A stretch of DNA of 64,000 nucleotides. It comes from Ligula intestinalis (lineage: Eukaryota; Platyhelminthes; Cestoda; Diphyllobothriidea; Diphyllobothriidae). Positions 20,966 through 31,140 of the stretch are shown here, one piece after another (the first letter of the stretch is position 1; each line of letters opens with the position of its first letter). Below the pieces are notes generated by a model that had not been told where the DNA came from, ran no database searches, and was given only the letters and a program-made list of their open reading frames with translations. The stretch covers positions 4,113,260 to 4,177,259 of the forward strand of contig JAYGXS010000003.1 in NCBI GenBank assembly GCA_036362985.1. Reading direction: 5' to 3'. Made by a program: the position numbers and the translations under genes.

Positions 20966-21545
20966 AGAAGAAGACGACTCGATCGCTGGGACAATACTTT
21001 ATTCGCCTGACATTTCGATATCCGTTGCAGATTCAGATAGCAATAGCAGATAGGGTAGCACATGCGCAAGAGTTTGTAGTATTTATAGAATACGGTAATT
21101 AGTGCAAGCATACGACGACAATTAGCCGTAGTTGCCTTCTTGAGTGTTGGTGGTCTGTTGAGCGACATGCAGGCTCTGACCTGTTGACCTTTCATCATGC
21201 ATGACGGACTGGGGCGTGATGATTGCCCGGTCATCTGGCCCTCCGGTACTGATATAGGATGCGGCTGTGGCCTGTCCGTTCCCCAAGCGGCGACTTGCTG
21301 TGGCCAAGTTGGATCTCAGCACCGAATATTCATTGGGCAAATCGTTGCGCTTGTTGATGGATTGGGGGGCCCGCGAACCATGACTCAAGTAATTCTCGGC
21401 TCACCCGATTGTCACCTCTTGCGAGAATTTCGGCCTCATCAAACTTGAAACGTCGAAACGAAACGTCAGGTGAACCAAAGTATTGTACCAGCGATCGAGT
21501 CGTCTTCTACTTCTCAATTGCTTCCTGGGACTCGCATGTTCGCTT
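20966..21545 (-). mobile_element. Short internally deleted PLE with inverted ends
   Basis: Both ends carry the PLE terminal motif in opposite orientation: AAGACGACTCGATCGCTGG at the left and CAGCGATCGAGTCGTCTTCT at the right. Inside, the minus strand encodes only the C-terminal PLE block (LESWFAGP, INKRNDLPNEYSVLRSN). Hammerhead-like halves lie at 21007-21040 and around 21452-21470. Confidence 0.7.
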
Positions 21546-21599
21546 GTATTGGCAGACAGAGTATCATTGTTGACAAAATAATGGGAGGCTGAACTGGCC

Positions 21600-22140
21600 A
21601 ATTTAGGGCTTATTAGCTGTCACCAGTCAGTCACCGACCGAGGCTCTAACCGTTGCGTATAATACGAGCCATTGTTCGGCTGCTGGCAGGGACGAGAGTG
21701 AGCCCCAAGGCAGAAAGGAACGAGTGAGTCTCGTAACCGATCGGGGAGAATCAGTGTTCCCAACAAAATGAGCCCGTTGCTCAGTGGGTTAGAGATTTGG
21801 ACTTTTACCAGCGGTAAAGGGACTTTCAGTGGTCGCATTACGGAATATACTTGTCTTTTTGTGCATTGGGGCTCATTCTTGAATTTTGCCAGCAGTCTTA
21901 GTACGGCTGCTAATGTAGGCCGTGGTTCAGTGGTTAGGGCGTTGAAGTTTTCACCAAGAGATCGGGGGTTCGACCCCCGAGGTCGCCACCACCTGGGATT
22001 GGGTATGACTAGCTGATGACGGATAATAAGGCGGAAATGACTACTCCCCTCTCCCTTGTTCACTCTCACCCGAGGTCGGACTCCAAGCACCCACCGTACT
22101 AACATATATTGCGGCGATAAAACACAACCGCACCACTAAG
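21600..22140 (+). mobile_element. SINE-derived sequence with tRNA-like head
   Basis: From about 21915 a clear head, GGCCGTGGTTCAGTGGTTAG (A box) with B box GGGTTCGACCCC near 21967, is followed by the shared GGGTATGACTAGCTGATGAC body. The part before it (21600-21910) has SINE-body pieces and a second tRNA-like start at about 21777. It is probably two nested copies. Confidence 0.6.
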
Positions 22141-22211
22141 GACTTTCTTTTTTGAAAATCTACTTATTGGTAAAGAAGACAAATGATCGAGCACTGGAAC
22201 GAAATGTATTT

Positions 22212-22221
22212 NNNNNNNNNN
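22212..22221. other. Assembly gap (10 N)
   Basis: Ten undetermined bases. The flanks are inverted relative to each other: TTGGTAAAGAAG before and CTTCTTTACCAA after. A PLE-like end sequence (GAGCACTGGAAC) lies just left. Confidence 0.95.
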
Positions 22222-22534
22222 CTTCTTTACCAATAGACATACCTGGAATGCGAATATTCTCTCTCATTCGTGAAAATCAACTTAATTATCACAGTTTTAC
22301 GTTAATCATGGAACGTTTATGGTTAAGGTAAAGGGTTGGGAATATGCGCTCTTCCAGAAGTCAGTACAACGCCGCCTTTATTACGGGAGGGAGTTGCTAC
22401 AGAAACTGAGTGTATGTTTGCTGATTTCTGTAAGACGCTCTTATTCGTCTTGCAGACTGTGAGGAACGCACTGGATCGGTACTGTTTTCTGCGACTACCT
22501 TCTGCTACTCCCTTTCTGCCAATAGACAGCTTTA

Positions 22535-22645
22535 AAATTTCGAAGAATATTTGGCGAGCATACGTAGCGGAGGCGAAAATACTGCCCAGCTTTATTGGGG
22601 ACTGCATAGAGCTACGCATGCTCGCCAGATATTCTTCTGAATTCT
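22535..22645. repeat. Inverted repeat in FCP1 intron
   Basis: GAATATTTGGCGAGCATACG near 22545 is mirrored by GCATGCTCGCCAGATATTC near 22616, with about 45 bp between the arms. It is possibly a folded-back remnant of a small transposon. No target duplication was identified. Confidence 0.5.
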
Positions 22646-22791
22646 CTGATGGGAATTTTTGGAGCTTTAAAATTGTTGAGCCTGTGTTAATTTGCCGAGG
22701 CAAACTCTTGGTATTTCTACCGGACACCCGACGTCCGATACGCGACTTCTTATGGCTGTTGTACATTTTGCCACCTTAGGCTGCCTCACAG

Positions 22792-23061
22792 ATGCTAACG
22801 GAGATTGAGGAGGCGGTGTTGGAGGAAGAGGAGGAGAGAGCCTCGACCACGCCTCGAGAGATGGAGATCTATGACGACGATGACGACTCCACGGCCAGCA
22901 GTTCTTCAACCTCTTCTTCCTCCAGCTCACGCCCGTCATCCCGCTCTGAGGATTCCGACGAGGATGAGGACGAGGATGACGGTGGCCAAGATGATGAAGA
23001 TGACCGTGAAGGCGGCCACCGCTCCCATCGAGAACTGGACCAGGAAGAACGATGGCTTCAG
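22792..23061 (+). CDS. CTDP1: FCP1 (CTDP1) exon: conserved acidic C-terminal block
   Basis: Starts at a codon boundary after CTGCCTCACAG. It encodes MLTEIEEAVLEEEEERAS, which corresponds to the vertebrate FCP1 block around SMDKEVDDILGEG and links this tail to FCP1 by homology. A poly-Asp stretch, a Ser run and more acidic repeats (DEDEDEDDGGQDDEDD) follow, ending REGGHRSHRELDQEERWLQ. The C-terminal acidic region of FCP1 contacts TFIIF (family knowledge). The donor CAG|GTACAT at 23062 keeps phase 0. Confidence 0.83.
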
Positions 23062-24205
23062 GTACATGGCACCTCTTTCAAAAATCGCCTGCGAATCGCG
23101 GCTGGGGCACAATTTTGTGTCCTTTCTTTCTCTGCCGTCTTCGTTTCAGATAGCCAGAAGTTTTCAGGTTTTCGATGGGCCAGAGACAGGCACAAGGACG
23201 TCTACGCGTCCCACATACAAGCTGATTGCTTATGATAACCCACCAAACTTTAATGTGGACAGCTCAGTTTTTACAGCATTAAGTGGCAACTATTGAGACC
23301 GGACTCAGCGACCAATCCTGCCCCAACCGCAATTCTTTGTACGTCAAAAAGCGTGTGAAAAATTCGCTCTTCGACTCCACTCTCTTCACGAGTAACCTAC
23401 CCGGCTGTCAGCGTGGTTAGCTAAGTGATGGATACGTCTACTAGCACATGCCGTGCATGCCTGTGAACCTCACGGAAGGCAAAAAGGCTCAACCGTCTTT
23501 TCAATAGGTAAATGAGCCAACCTGCAAAACCAATGCTCATACCGCGTGTTAACTCTGGATTCCATGGGTCGCAGGTGTTTCCCATGCAACAGCATACAAC
23601 ATAAATTCTTGGGTCGCTGCAGCGGCAGCAAAAGCCTTACATCTATAAGGAATGCAAACTAGCCAGTTACCAGTGATGCAAGTCTGGACGTGACCGCGCA
23701 GGGCTCTGTACGCCGGCAAAAAATCGATGCATCGATTGATTAATTTCTCCTCTGCAGACCAGGCATTTTTCCGGCGTGGGCGATTCTTTTGACGAGTGTG
23801 AAGTTGAACGAATAGCCTGTTGCATAGGTTTAGGCAGCAACTTGCAAATATCTGGAATCGGAACTTTTGCATCCATTTATGGTAAACAGTCTTCAGCTAT
23901 TTCATTATATGGGGACAAGAACTATGACGTCATTTTATCAACAAGCTCCAGTTAGTAATCTGAATAAAAGCGCTCGTGGGTGGATCTCGAGATTGTCCAT
24001 ACGGACTCTAGGTCCAACACACGTCTCATTGGAGGTTACTCATCGGACGGTCCACCTACAACTTTAATTGCGTTGTAACCTAAAATCTACCTCTGCAGAC
24101 TTTTGAATGCCACATCCGTGCTCACAGTTGACTATTTTTATATCGCTGTTGCTGATCCCAATATACCTCTAAAGTTCATTCTTCCACTGTCTCAAATCCT
24201 TCTAG
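23062..24205 (+). other. FCP1 intron, nothing recognised
   Basis: An 1144-bp intron between two phase-0 exon ends. Frames on the minus strand (23549-23876) have no recognisable domain. Confidence 0.45.
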
Positions 24206-24370
24206 ATTCGACGCCAACTACTGCTGCGCAAGCGTGGCTCTGATCATGGAGAGATTGCAGAAATCGAAAAGAAGCTGGAACGCATGAGGCGTGGTCGCCA
24301 GGGCTCCACCGAATCGCGTCTCGCTATACACACTCACTCCAACCGGCATGCCCACTCGGAGCACAATTCG
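24206..24370 (+). CDS. CTDP1: FCP1 (CTDP1) small exon: basic helix and His/Ser segment
   Basis: A 165-bp phase-0 exon between acceptor CCTTCTAG (ends 24205) and donor TCG|GTGGGT (24371). It encodes IRRQLLLRKRGSDHGEIAEI, continuing as an amphipathic, coiled-coil-like EKKLERMRRG, then a basic His/Ser-rich stretch (HTHSNRHAHSEHNS). No domain is recognisable. The call rests on splice signals, phase and position between two exons with FCP1 similarity. Confidence 0.72.
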
Positions 24371-24844
24371 GTGGGTTTTTGGCCTCTTTTTTTGTGTGTG
24401 CGTGAGCATACTCAAATTAGCTACCGGTTACTACCGGTTATCAATTTTTGTTGTTGGTTCACGATATGCTTCTCTTTTGTGTCTCTGCATAACACTTTGG
24501 CAGCGAGGTCCGCCAACGCGGGACAAAGAAGGGCCTCAGTGACTTATGCCTAAAAGGGTCTATAGAGAGGGGCCTGTGTAACATACCTCTCCCCCCTTCA
24601 TGCCGCATTTACCACGTTCCATTAGTAAGAAAAAGTCCAGTCGAATGGAGGGTGCGATCATTGGGGGCTCTAAAGCCAGGTCTAGGGCGGTAGAAATTAC
24701 AAGGCGATATTCCAGGAGGTCCCGGATCTCTCACCCGAGGGAATTTCCGTGAAGACAAATTTAGAAAGGAACTGGTGCAGTTTCGAATTTAGTCCAAGGA
24801 GCGAGTTTTTTTGCCTTCAAAAACCTTTTGTAACAACATAAAAT

Positions 24845-25275
24845 GGGAAAACGATGTTATCCTCAGATGTCGTTTCGCTGTTCACTAAAATTCCCTTTAC
24901 AGATACCATAGAATATTTGTGTGACGAGATTGTTAAACAGGATTTTCCAATCGGCATGCCGATCGAAGACCTAAAAGAATGACTCTTAGGCTGCACTTTA
25001 AACGTGCACTGGGATCACCGTTTGGGTTTGTTGTAGCTGATGCCTTCATGGGCAAACTGGAGGGCAACGATCTTTCCCCTATTATGAAGGAACTTCATTC
25101 CTATGCTAGGTATGTGGATGATATATCTGTAATGGTAGATGGAAGTACTGAGGTGGACAATTTCTTAGGTAAAGTGAATCAGGTGCACCCAGCGTTAACC
25201 TTTACTCTATAAAAAGAGGATAGACAGTGCCCCCCTCTTTATGGACGTCCTTCTAAGTAGAAGGTGTGATGGAGC
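24845..25275 (+). pseudogene. PLE reverse transcriptase fragment
   Basis: Plus-strand RT motifs: SSDVVSLFTKIPFTDTIEYL (motif A, from about 24856), ALGSPFGFVVADAFMGKL (motif B, 25010) and YARYVDDISVMV (motif C with YVDD, 25105). There is a stop between A and B and one after 25209. It lies in the last FCP1 intron, same orientation as the gene. A PLE terminal motif (25283-25380) and GIY-YIG (25567-25890) follow. Confidence 0.75.
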
Positions 25276-25282
25276 AATAAGT

Positions 25283-25380
25283 ATAAGTGTCGATACAAGC
25301 GAACATGCGTGTCCCAGGAAGCAATTGAAAAGAAGAAGACTCGATCCCAGCGATCGAACTTCTACAGCTTCGTTTGAACG
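25283..25380 (+). repeat. PLE terminal fragment
   Basis: Contains ACAAGCGAACATGCGTGTCC, AGGAAGCAATTG and AAGACTCGATC, the same terminal sequence as the complement of 21490-21545. It separates the RT and GIY-YIG parts, so this locus is at least two PLE pieces. Confidence 0.55.
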
Positions 25381-25452
25381 CTGCAATCGCGCGTACGTAT
25401 CCAGCAGCTAAGTTAAGATTAGTTTGGAAAATCGGAATCCCAAGAAGTATAA

Positions 25453-25495
25453 TTATGTAGAGAAAGCACTTTGGGAAAGTGCTTTCTCTACATAA
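25453..25495. repeat. Perfect 20-bp hairpin with 3-base loop
   Basis: TTATGTAGAGAAAGCACTTT, then GGG, then its exact complement. No mismatch in 20 pairs. It could be a foldback formed during PLE insertion or an intronic small-RNA-like hairpin. Confidence 0.85.
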
Positions 25496-25566
25496 GATTA
25501 GTTTCTTCAAGCAGTCCACTTCTTCGCCTTGAAGGCAAGGATAGACTCCCGTTCTAGACCTTCCAA

Positions 25567-25890
25567 ATGTGTATCTACACCTTTAAATGCTCCTGTGGGA
25601 CAGGTTATCGAACAACTAGGCGGATATCCAAGCGCATGCGAGAACACCATCCTGCTTGGTTAAACAGGAGCGAAGTAAAGTCGATATCAAGCGCGATTCG
25701 GGCTCACTTGGTTGACAGCTGTCATCGGGTAGACGTAAACCAAGCATTTCAAATCATGTATAAACTGTCGGCGAAACATTCGAAGTTCCTGCGACAGCGG
25801 ATACTTGCGACGTCAGTGGCTTTCGCCATACGCCTCACTAACCCAAACATGAAATATGACAACTTACAAGTTATAGATCCAAGTGATAAA
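25567..25890 (+). pseudogene. PLE GIY-YIG fragment in frame with FCP1 last exon
   Basis: About 105 codons of PLE GIY-YIG: a CIYTFKCSCGTGYRTTRR start (the YIG part is altered to YRT), then KRMREHHPAWLNRSEVKS, AHLVDSCHRVDVNQAF and QRILATSVAFAIRL. The frame stays open through the splice acceptor into the FCP1 terminal exon at 25948, so an unspliced transcript could encode a chimera. I regard the open frame as chance. Confidence 0.7.
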
Positions 25891-25947
25891 TCCGATCAAT
25901 CAGGAACCAGCCAATCATCTGAACATCCTTCTTTTAATTTTTACCAG

Positions 25948-26493
25948 AGCCACCACCACCATCATCACCGTCACTGGACGCGACGTATGCACTCCGGCTC
26001 GAGCTCCTCCACAGGCATCCACTCCGACCCGGAACTGGCGGTCAATGGCTGGTGGAATGTGGGTGACCAGTCCGCTGCGGCCGATCCTGTCGCCGGCGCC
26101 CTGCTCGATCAGCGTGACTGGAACACCTGCCCCGAGGGCTACGACTACGAGGACGCGGAACGCGCGCGTGCCCTGCTGCGGCCGGAGACGACCCGGCGAC
26201 AACGGGACACCGCCGCCTCCGGTGGGACGCACAGGCGCCGACGCGGTCGCAAGCCGGGCCTAGTCAGCGCAGCCACCTGCCTCGAGGGTGTGACCGGCCT
26301 GTTTGGCGATACCTCGGGCTCCTCCTCGTCCTCTTCTGACGACGACCACGACGACGATAGGGAGGAAAAGCCGACTGCAAAAGTGACCGCGAGCGACAGC
26401 AGCAGCTCCGACTCTCACGATGATGATGAGGATGAAGATGACAGCGCAGATATTTCTGTGGTCACCCTGGACGCCCTTAAAGAGTTTATGTAG
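25948..26493 (+). CDS. CTDP1: FCP1 (CTDP1) terminal exon
   Basis: Phase-0 exon after acceptor TTTTTACCAG (ends 25947). It encodes a short His run, a Ser-rich stretch, and GWWNVGDQSAAADPVAGALL with DWNTCPEGYDYEDAERARAL. A basic THRRRRGRKPGL motif suggests nuclear localisation. A Ser/Asp-rich acidic end closes with VVTLDALKEFM and TAG (26491-26493). Vertebrate FCP1 likewise ends in an acidic Ser-rich tail finishing with a short ALEAEL-NDLM-type hydrophobic helix, the TFIIF-binding end, so this is the true C-terminus. No polyadenylation signal is recognisable in the next 200 bp. Confidence 0.85.
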   Translation, partial: SHHHHHHRHWTRRMHSGSSSSTGIHSDPELAVNGWWNVGDQSAAADPVAGALLDQRDWNTCPEGYDYEDAERARALLRPETTRRQRDTAASGGTHRRRRGRKPGLVSAATCLEGVTGLFGDTSGSSSSSSDDDHDDDREEKPTAKVTASDSSSSDSHDDDEDEDDSADISVVTLDALKEFM

Positions 26494-26724
26494 CTGGGGA
26501 GGGCTGAACCACAGCGGAAGCTGGTAACTGTAGGCGCGTCTGCAGCACAGCATGCTGTCCAAAACAAAATTTGGCGTTCCTTCCATCCGCCGTTGCCCTC
26601 TCTTCCCTCCCTGTCCCTCTTTTGCAATCCTTTTTTTTTCCAAGCTGAGATTTTGTGTCTACGTGTGACTGTTGGTTCTGCAGAATATAATGTGTTTACA
26701 CAAGAGAGACGCCAACTTGACCAA

Positions 26725-27250
26725 ACTGAGGGTGAGGCTGGCTCACGGAAGGCGTTTTTTCTTCGGGTTGCGCAGAGCTGTCTGGGAATGTTGGTATCTT
26801 CTGCCTTACGTGTTATAATCATAGCTTTTTGTCAGTCCAAATCTCTCACACAACCTTCTACATATGTGAGAAACAGGATGGACCCTAGTAATGAATGGGA
26901 AGCTCCAGTGTCGACCGCAGGAATTTATTTCTGATTCCTGTTCATGGATAAGGAAGAAGACGAGTAGAGCACCGAATCTATTATTGTATTGTCCTGAGCT
27001 TTCGAACTCTTAAAGGAATCCATCTCCAGCGATAAAAAGCAGTAACCAACCAAAAGGAGGGTAATTATAGTGGCCATAGGCCAATCGACTGTCGGCGGTC
27101 ATCAGAGCGTCGGTGGGGGGGGGGGGGGGTAAGAAACGTCAACCAAAAAAGGATGGAGGTGGGCTAGGGAGGGCAATTATAGCGGTATACGCGAATTAAC
27201 TGTCAGTGAAGTCCGTGATCGTTCGGGGTCATAAACAGTAATTATTGTAA
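26725..27250 (-). repeat. PLE terminal repeat, copy 1
   Basis: About 525 bp matching 28050-28592 in the same orientation. Shared landmarks include TATAATCATAGC, ACAACCTTCT and the end motif GTCCTGAGCTTTCGAA. A 15-base G run is at 27115-27129. It begins about 230 bp after the FCP1 stop codon, so it may provide the 3' UTR or 3' flank. Confidence 0.65.
26994..27029 (-). ncRNA. Hammerhead-like motif, GAAAGCTCAG type (degenerate)
   Basis: Minus strand: CTGGAGATGGATTCC..., then GTTCGAAAGCTCAG. The layout is that of 28352-28386, with the core changed from CTGANGA to CTGGAGA. Confidence 0.3.
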
Positions 27251-27369
27251 TGCTGACTGCTGGTTCTGCAGAACTGCCAACTTGACGAAAATGAGGGTTG
27301 GTTGGTTGGTTGAGAAGAAGAAGAAGAAGAAGACTCGATCGCTGGAACTTCCTGGGACACGCATGTTTG

Positions 27370-28025
27370 CTTGTATTGCTTGGTAGTCCTTGTGAGATCA
27401 GGTGTCGAAACTGGGGGCAGTTGGGAGAGGGAGAAAAGTCGCGACCTTAGCCGGCTTGAACCAAAGGTCCACGAGGGGGAGTTGGGAACCTGGCCGGGAA
27501 CTGCAGGCGTACAGATGCTGACAGTCATGCGGAGAAACGCTGCAGTCGGGTATGGACGGGTCGAGCCGGTGTTGCTACTGGCGAAGGACCATTGAGTAGC
27601 CACTGCGTAGTTGAGCCTAAGTACACCGAGTGACCCTCGGAAGTTGTTGTTCTGAGGCCGCAATCGGAGGTGGATAGATGCCCAAGAGGACCGTGGGGTG
27701 GCAACCTCGTTTTTCCTCAACAACAGCTGTCTGCTGAAGAAGCTGAAAGCCTGTCCTGGTGGCAGAGCCATCAACGGGTAGATCGGTGAGCTAAGAGGCG
27801 ACAGTTACCTTGTGGAGAGCTCAAATAGACGGCCGAACGTTGTGGCTGGGCTCGGGAGCGTGGCAACGGTGGTGATTAGGGTGGCTGGGTTGCGACCAGG
27901 TCCACCAGAACTGCGCGCCTAGGAGTGTGTGGTGAGGGGCGACCGGCAGGCCAGAAGCCTCCACAGGAAGGTGATAGATAGGCGGTATTTTATAGCAGCC
28001 CGTGATCGTGCGGAGGGCAGCGTTC
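27370..28025 (-). mobile_element. Jockey-type LINE 3' fragment
   Basis: The minus strand encodes, in broken frames, the C-terminal part of a non-LTR ORF2: a Cys/His cluster (CPxC...HxxxxC) and DLW-KP-like end. It is homologous to 47840-48615 and 48640-49372. It sits between the two PLE terminal repeats 26725-27250 and 28050-28592. Confidence 0.6.
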
Positions 28026-28049
28026 TGTGCTGACCGAAGGCGGCAGATC

Positions 28050-28592
28050 AGGCTGGCTCACAGAAGGTGTTTTTGTTCAGGCTACGCAGAGACTATCAAC
28101 GTTCGTAAATACTGCCTTACATGTTATAATCATAGCATTCATTGAGTCCTCACCTCTCACACAACCTTCTGCAAATGTAAGAAACGGGATGGGCCCTAGT
28201 CATGAAACCTGGGGAGATCCACTGTCGATCGCCTACAAATTGGTGCCGACCTCACGAGAGTTTTCAATCTGTTTTTAGGAATCTACTTCTGATTCCTATT
28301 CATGGATAAGGAAGAAGACTAGTCGAACACCGGATCAGTTGGTTTATTGTCCTGAGCTTTCGAATTCTTACAGAAGTCCATCTTCAACGATAAGAAGCAA
28401 CAACTAACCGAAAGGAGGGTAATTTTAGTGGCCAAAGGCTAATTAACTGTCAGATGTCATCAGGTCATTAAGTAGTAAAAAGCAGCAACCGAAAAGAATG
28501 GAGGTTGGGGGGGGGGAATTATAGTGGTATACGCTAATTGACTACCACTGAAGTCTTTGATCGTTCGGGGTCATAAACAGTAATTAGTGTAA
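28050..28592 (-). repeat. PLE terminal repeat, copy 2
   Basis: Direct-repeat partner of 26725-27250. It contains the hammerhead-like motif 28352-28386 and a G run near 28508. It is followed on its 5' side (28593-29250) by PLE coding sequence in the same orientation, so this is the 3' end of that element. Confidence 0.65.
28352..28386 (-). ncRNA. Hammerhead-like motif, GAAAGCTCAG type
   Basis: The minus strand reads from TTGAAGA-TGG, ACTTCT-GTA-AGAATT hairpin, C-GAAA-GC-TCAG. The core (TTGAAGA) differs at the first base from CTGANGA. GC is a palindromic stem III of two pairs, as in dimer-acting minimal hammerheads. Confidence 0.4.
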
Positions 28593-29250
28593 TGTCTTGT
28601 TCCCATGGTAGAAGGTTCCGGGGATCCTGCCTCCTAGTCTGGTCGGTTCGTCGTGGGGTCTTCTTCGTTTACGATTCTGACGTTATGTTCAGCCTAGTTC
28701 CGTTCTTTGCTTAGATAATGGTGTAAGACTTTGTAGGCCACGGGGAGGTGTAGATGCCTGTTGACGGAGTTGGCATCTGAGTACCATGCCTCAAGCGTCA
28801 GCCTTTGGGCTTTTGAGTTTCCTCGACCTACGGTGGTTGCTCCTCGAATATCGAAGTCGTGACCAGTCTCCCAAATGTGAGCTTGGGTCTAGTCTCCGAG
28901 CTGCAAGTTTGTGTAGGTGGGTCTGCAATTTTGGCCTGTTTCTCCTACGTAATTACAGTCTCCATCGTTGCAGCGTATCTTGTAGCCAACTACTGACGTT
29001 TTGGTTAGGGGCAGTCTATATTTAGGTAGCATCACACGGCGGCGTATTGTTGCCTGAGGTCGATGGGCTATGCCTAAGCCAGCGGGTTGTAACAATCGTG
29101 AGACTGCTTCAGAGACTACCTTTCTTGTAGGGAATGGTCCTCCAGACTTCGGGTTAATGTTGCGACGGCCGTCGTCTGTTCACTTGGCGCTTGCTTCGTT
29201 TTATTCCTATTCATTCTAGTTTGTACAACGGTCTGTGGTGTGAGACATTG
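28593..29250 (-). mobile_element. PLE GIY-YIG region fragment
   Basis: The minus strand at 29095-28889 reads PAGLGIAHRPQATIRRRVML, then VVGYKIRCNDGDCNYVGETG (GIY-YIG core with Cys pair). The C-terminal block, homologous to GNSINRH-type sequence, is near 28760. Frame is lost after the core. Confidence 0.7.
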
Positions 29251-29479
29251 TTAAATGCCTTTTGAAATTCAGTGAAGACGACGTGAATTGTGTGCTTGTC
29301 TTCAAAAGCTCGGGTACAGCTCTGGAAAGGTGTTAGCACATTTATCGTGCAGGACCTTCTTTTACGCTACCGGTGTTGCCAGTTTGGTGAGCCTCTAGGA
29401 CTTCACCCGTTCCGCACTTTACCTTACCACAAACCACGATTTTCGCTATCCCACAAGGTCTCGATTGAATCTTACTTGT

Positions 29480-31140
29480 ACTTACTTGTTACGGCTGTGA
29501 TCACGCCTGATCCAGCCGGCCTCAATGATGTCACGAATGCTACCTCTCCATGCGTGACGATTTGCGGCAGTGGATTTGGAAAGCTCCACCCAGTCTTTTC
29601 TCCAGCGACGGCGACCGAAAATAGAAGATCCAAGAACTGCTTCCATGTCTTGACGGACGGTGTCAAGCCAAGTCTTCAGTTGCCCTTCTCTTCGACGTTT
29701 CCAGGTGGGCTGCGGCGGTGGGTCAAGGGCAACATAGCAAAGCTCGTAGAGCGGACGACAAAGAACGTGTCCGAACCACCTCAGTCGCCTTTCTTGAAAG
29801 GCCTGAGATTTCCTCGTGGTACAATCGCAGCGGATTTGGACTGTCTCATTTTAGATGAAGTCGCTATACTTAATGCGCAGGATCGTCCTCAGGCACCGGT
29901 GCTAAAAGACCTCCAGTCTCCGCTCATCTTCAGCGCGCACAGCCCAGCATTCACATCCATAGAGGAGGACTGACCGAATGGATGCACGGTAAACACGAAT
30001 CTTCGTGGCGATGGAGATGTCACGTCAGATCCATAGGCACTTTCAAAGGATTGAGAAGTCCCAGCAAGCAGCATCGATAAGGGAAACAATGTCGTCCTTG
30101 GTCTGCCTATTCGGTAGCAGCCTCGCCCGAGGTGTTTAAAACTGTCTACTTCTTCAAGTTGATTGCCATTGATCCCCAGGGGTGCCTTCTCCTGGTCAGG
30201 GATGCAACTCGAGAACAACTTCGTCTTTCTAGAATTGATGGACATGCCAACCGATATAGCGATCTCATTTAACCGAGACAATACAAACTGTAGACCACCA
30301 AAGCTTCAGGCTAACAGCGCAATATCATCAGCGTAGTGAAGATCAGTTAGCCGGCGTCCGGGTCCAAGCTCAACACCGTCCTCTTCATGTAGGGCCTTGC
30401 CGAGTATCCAGTCAATGACGTAGTTAAACAGAATGGGTGAAAGGACGCAGCCCTGTTGGACACCAGACGGTATATCAAACGATTGAGAGCGATTGTTGTG
30501 GACCAGGACTTATGCGGTGGTAGACCGATAATAGGCCTTAATCATGGCAATGAGTTTGACGGGCACTCCATCCAGTTCCATTATTCGCCACAGGGACTCA
30601 CGATGGATGGAATCAAATGAGGCGGCGAAGTCGACAAAGAGAAACGGCCGTCCGTTGCTGGTAGCTATGGCGGAATTCTAGAATGCGCCTCTGTATGAAT
30701 ATTTGATCCACACATCAACGCCCAGCATGGAATCCGGCTTGGTTGGCTCGTGTCCTGGAGTCACGTACAGTCTGGAAGCGCCTGAGAAGAACAACAGCGA
30801 AGATCTTTGCATCATGTCTTATCTCCCTTCTTGTGGACAGGTACAAGGATGCCTGAGACACAGTCATCGGCAACGGCCTCTTCTCGCCACGCCTGTACAA
30901 TCACGTCACGAAGACGAGGAGCCAGAATGTCGACACAGGACTTTTAGATTTCTGCAGGAATACCGTCCTATCCGCACGCCTTGTTGTTCCGTACCCTCTG
31001 CATTGCATCAGTAAGTTCGTCTTCGGAAGGGAGGTCGCACGACACTGCATAGGCAGGAGAGGGTTGAAAATCCACTATGGAGGAGGGGCAGGTTGTGATG
31101 GGTTGTTCATCAAAGTTGCGGAGATGCTCGAAGTGTTCGC
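29480..31140 (-). mobile_element. RTE-type LINE, 5'-truncated, pseudogenised
   Basis: Minus-strand RT in several frames. An N-terminal part near 31000-30700 contains PSEDELTDAMQRVRNNKA. Fingers/palm at 30650-30300 carry a YADDIALL-like box near 30335. A C-terminal block (30281-29889) contains NSRKTKLFSSCIPDQEKAPL and NQLEEVDSFKHLG. The 3' end near 29480 has ACTTGTACTTACTTGT-like short repeats. Several frameshifts are visible. It abuts the next PLE at 31141. Confidence 0.7.

Noticed and set aside
21915..21985. Functional tRNA gene
   Set aside because: Good A and B boxes, but no complete cloverleaf that I can draw, and the shared SINE body follows directly.
22010..22040. CTGATGA...GGAAA in the SINE body as a hammerhead
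   Set aside because: The segment between the two motifs cannot form stem II, and other SINE copies do not keep both motifs.
22323..22779. Overlapping 147-codon frames on both strands
   Set aside because: Mutually antisense open frames over an inverted repeat in an intron; neither has a recognisable domain or splice context.
26260..26822. Minus-strand frames of 127 and 135 codons opposite the FCP1 tail
   Set aside because: Shadows of the acidic Ser/Asp repeats (low complexity read backwards).
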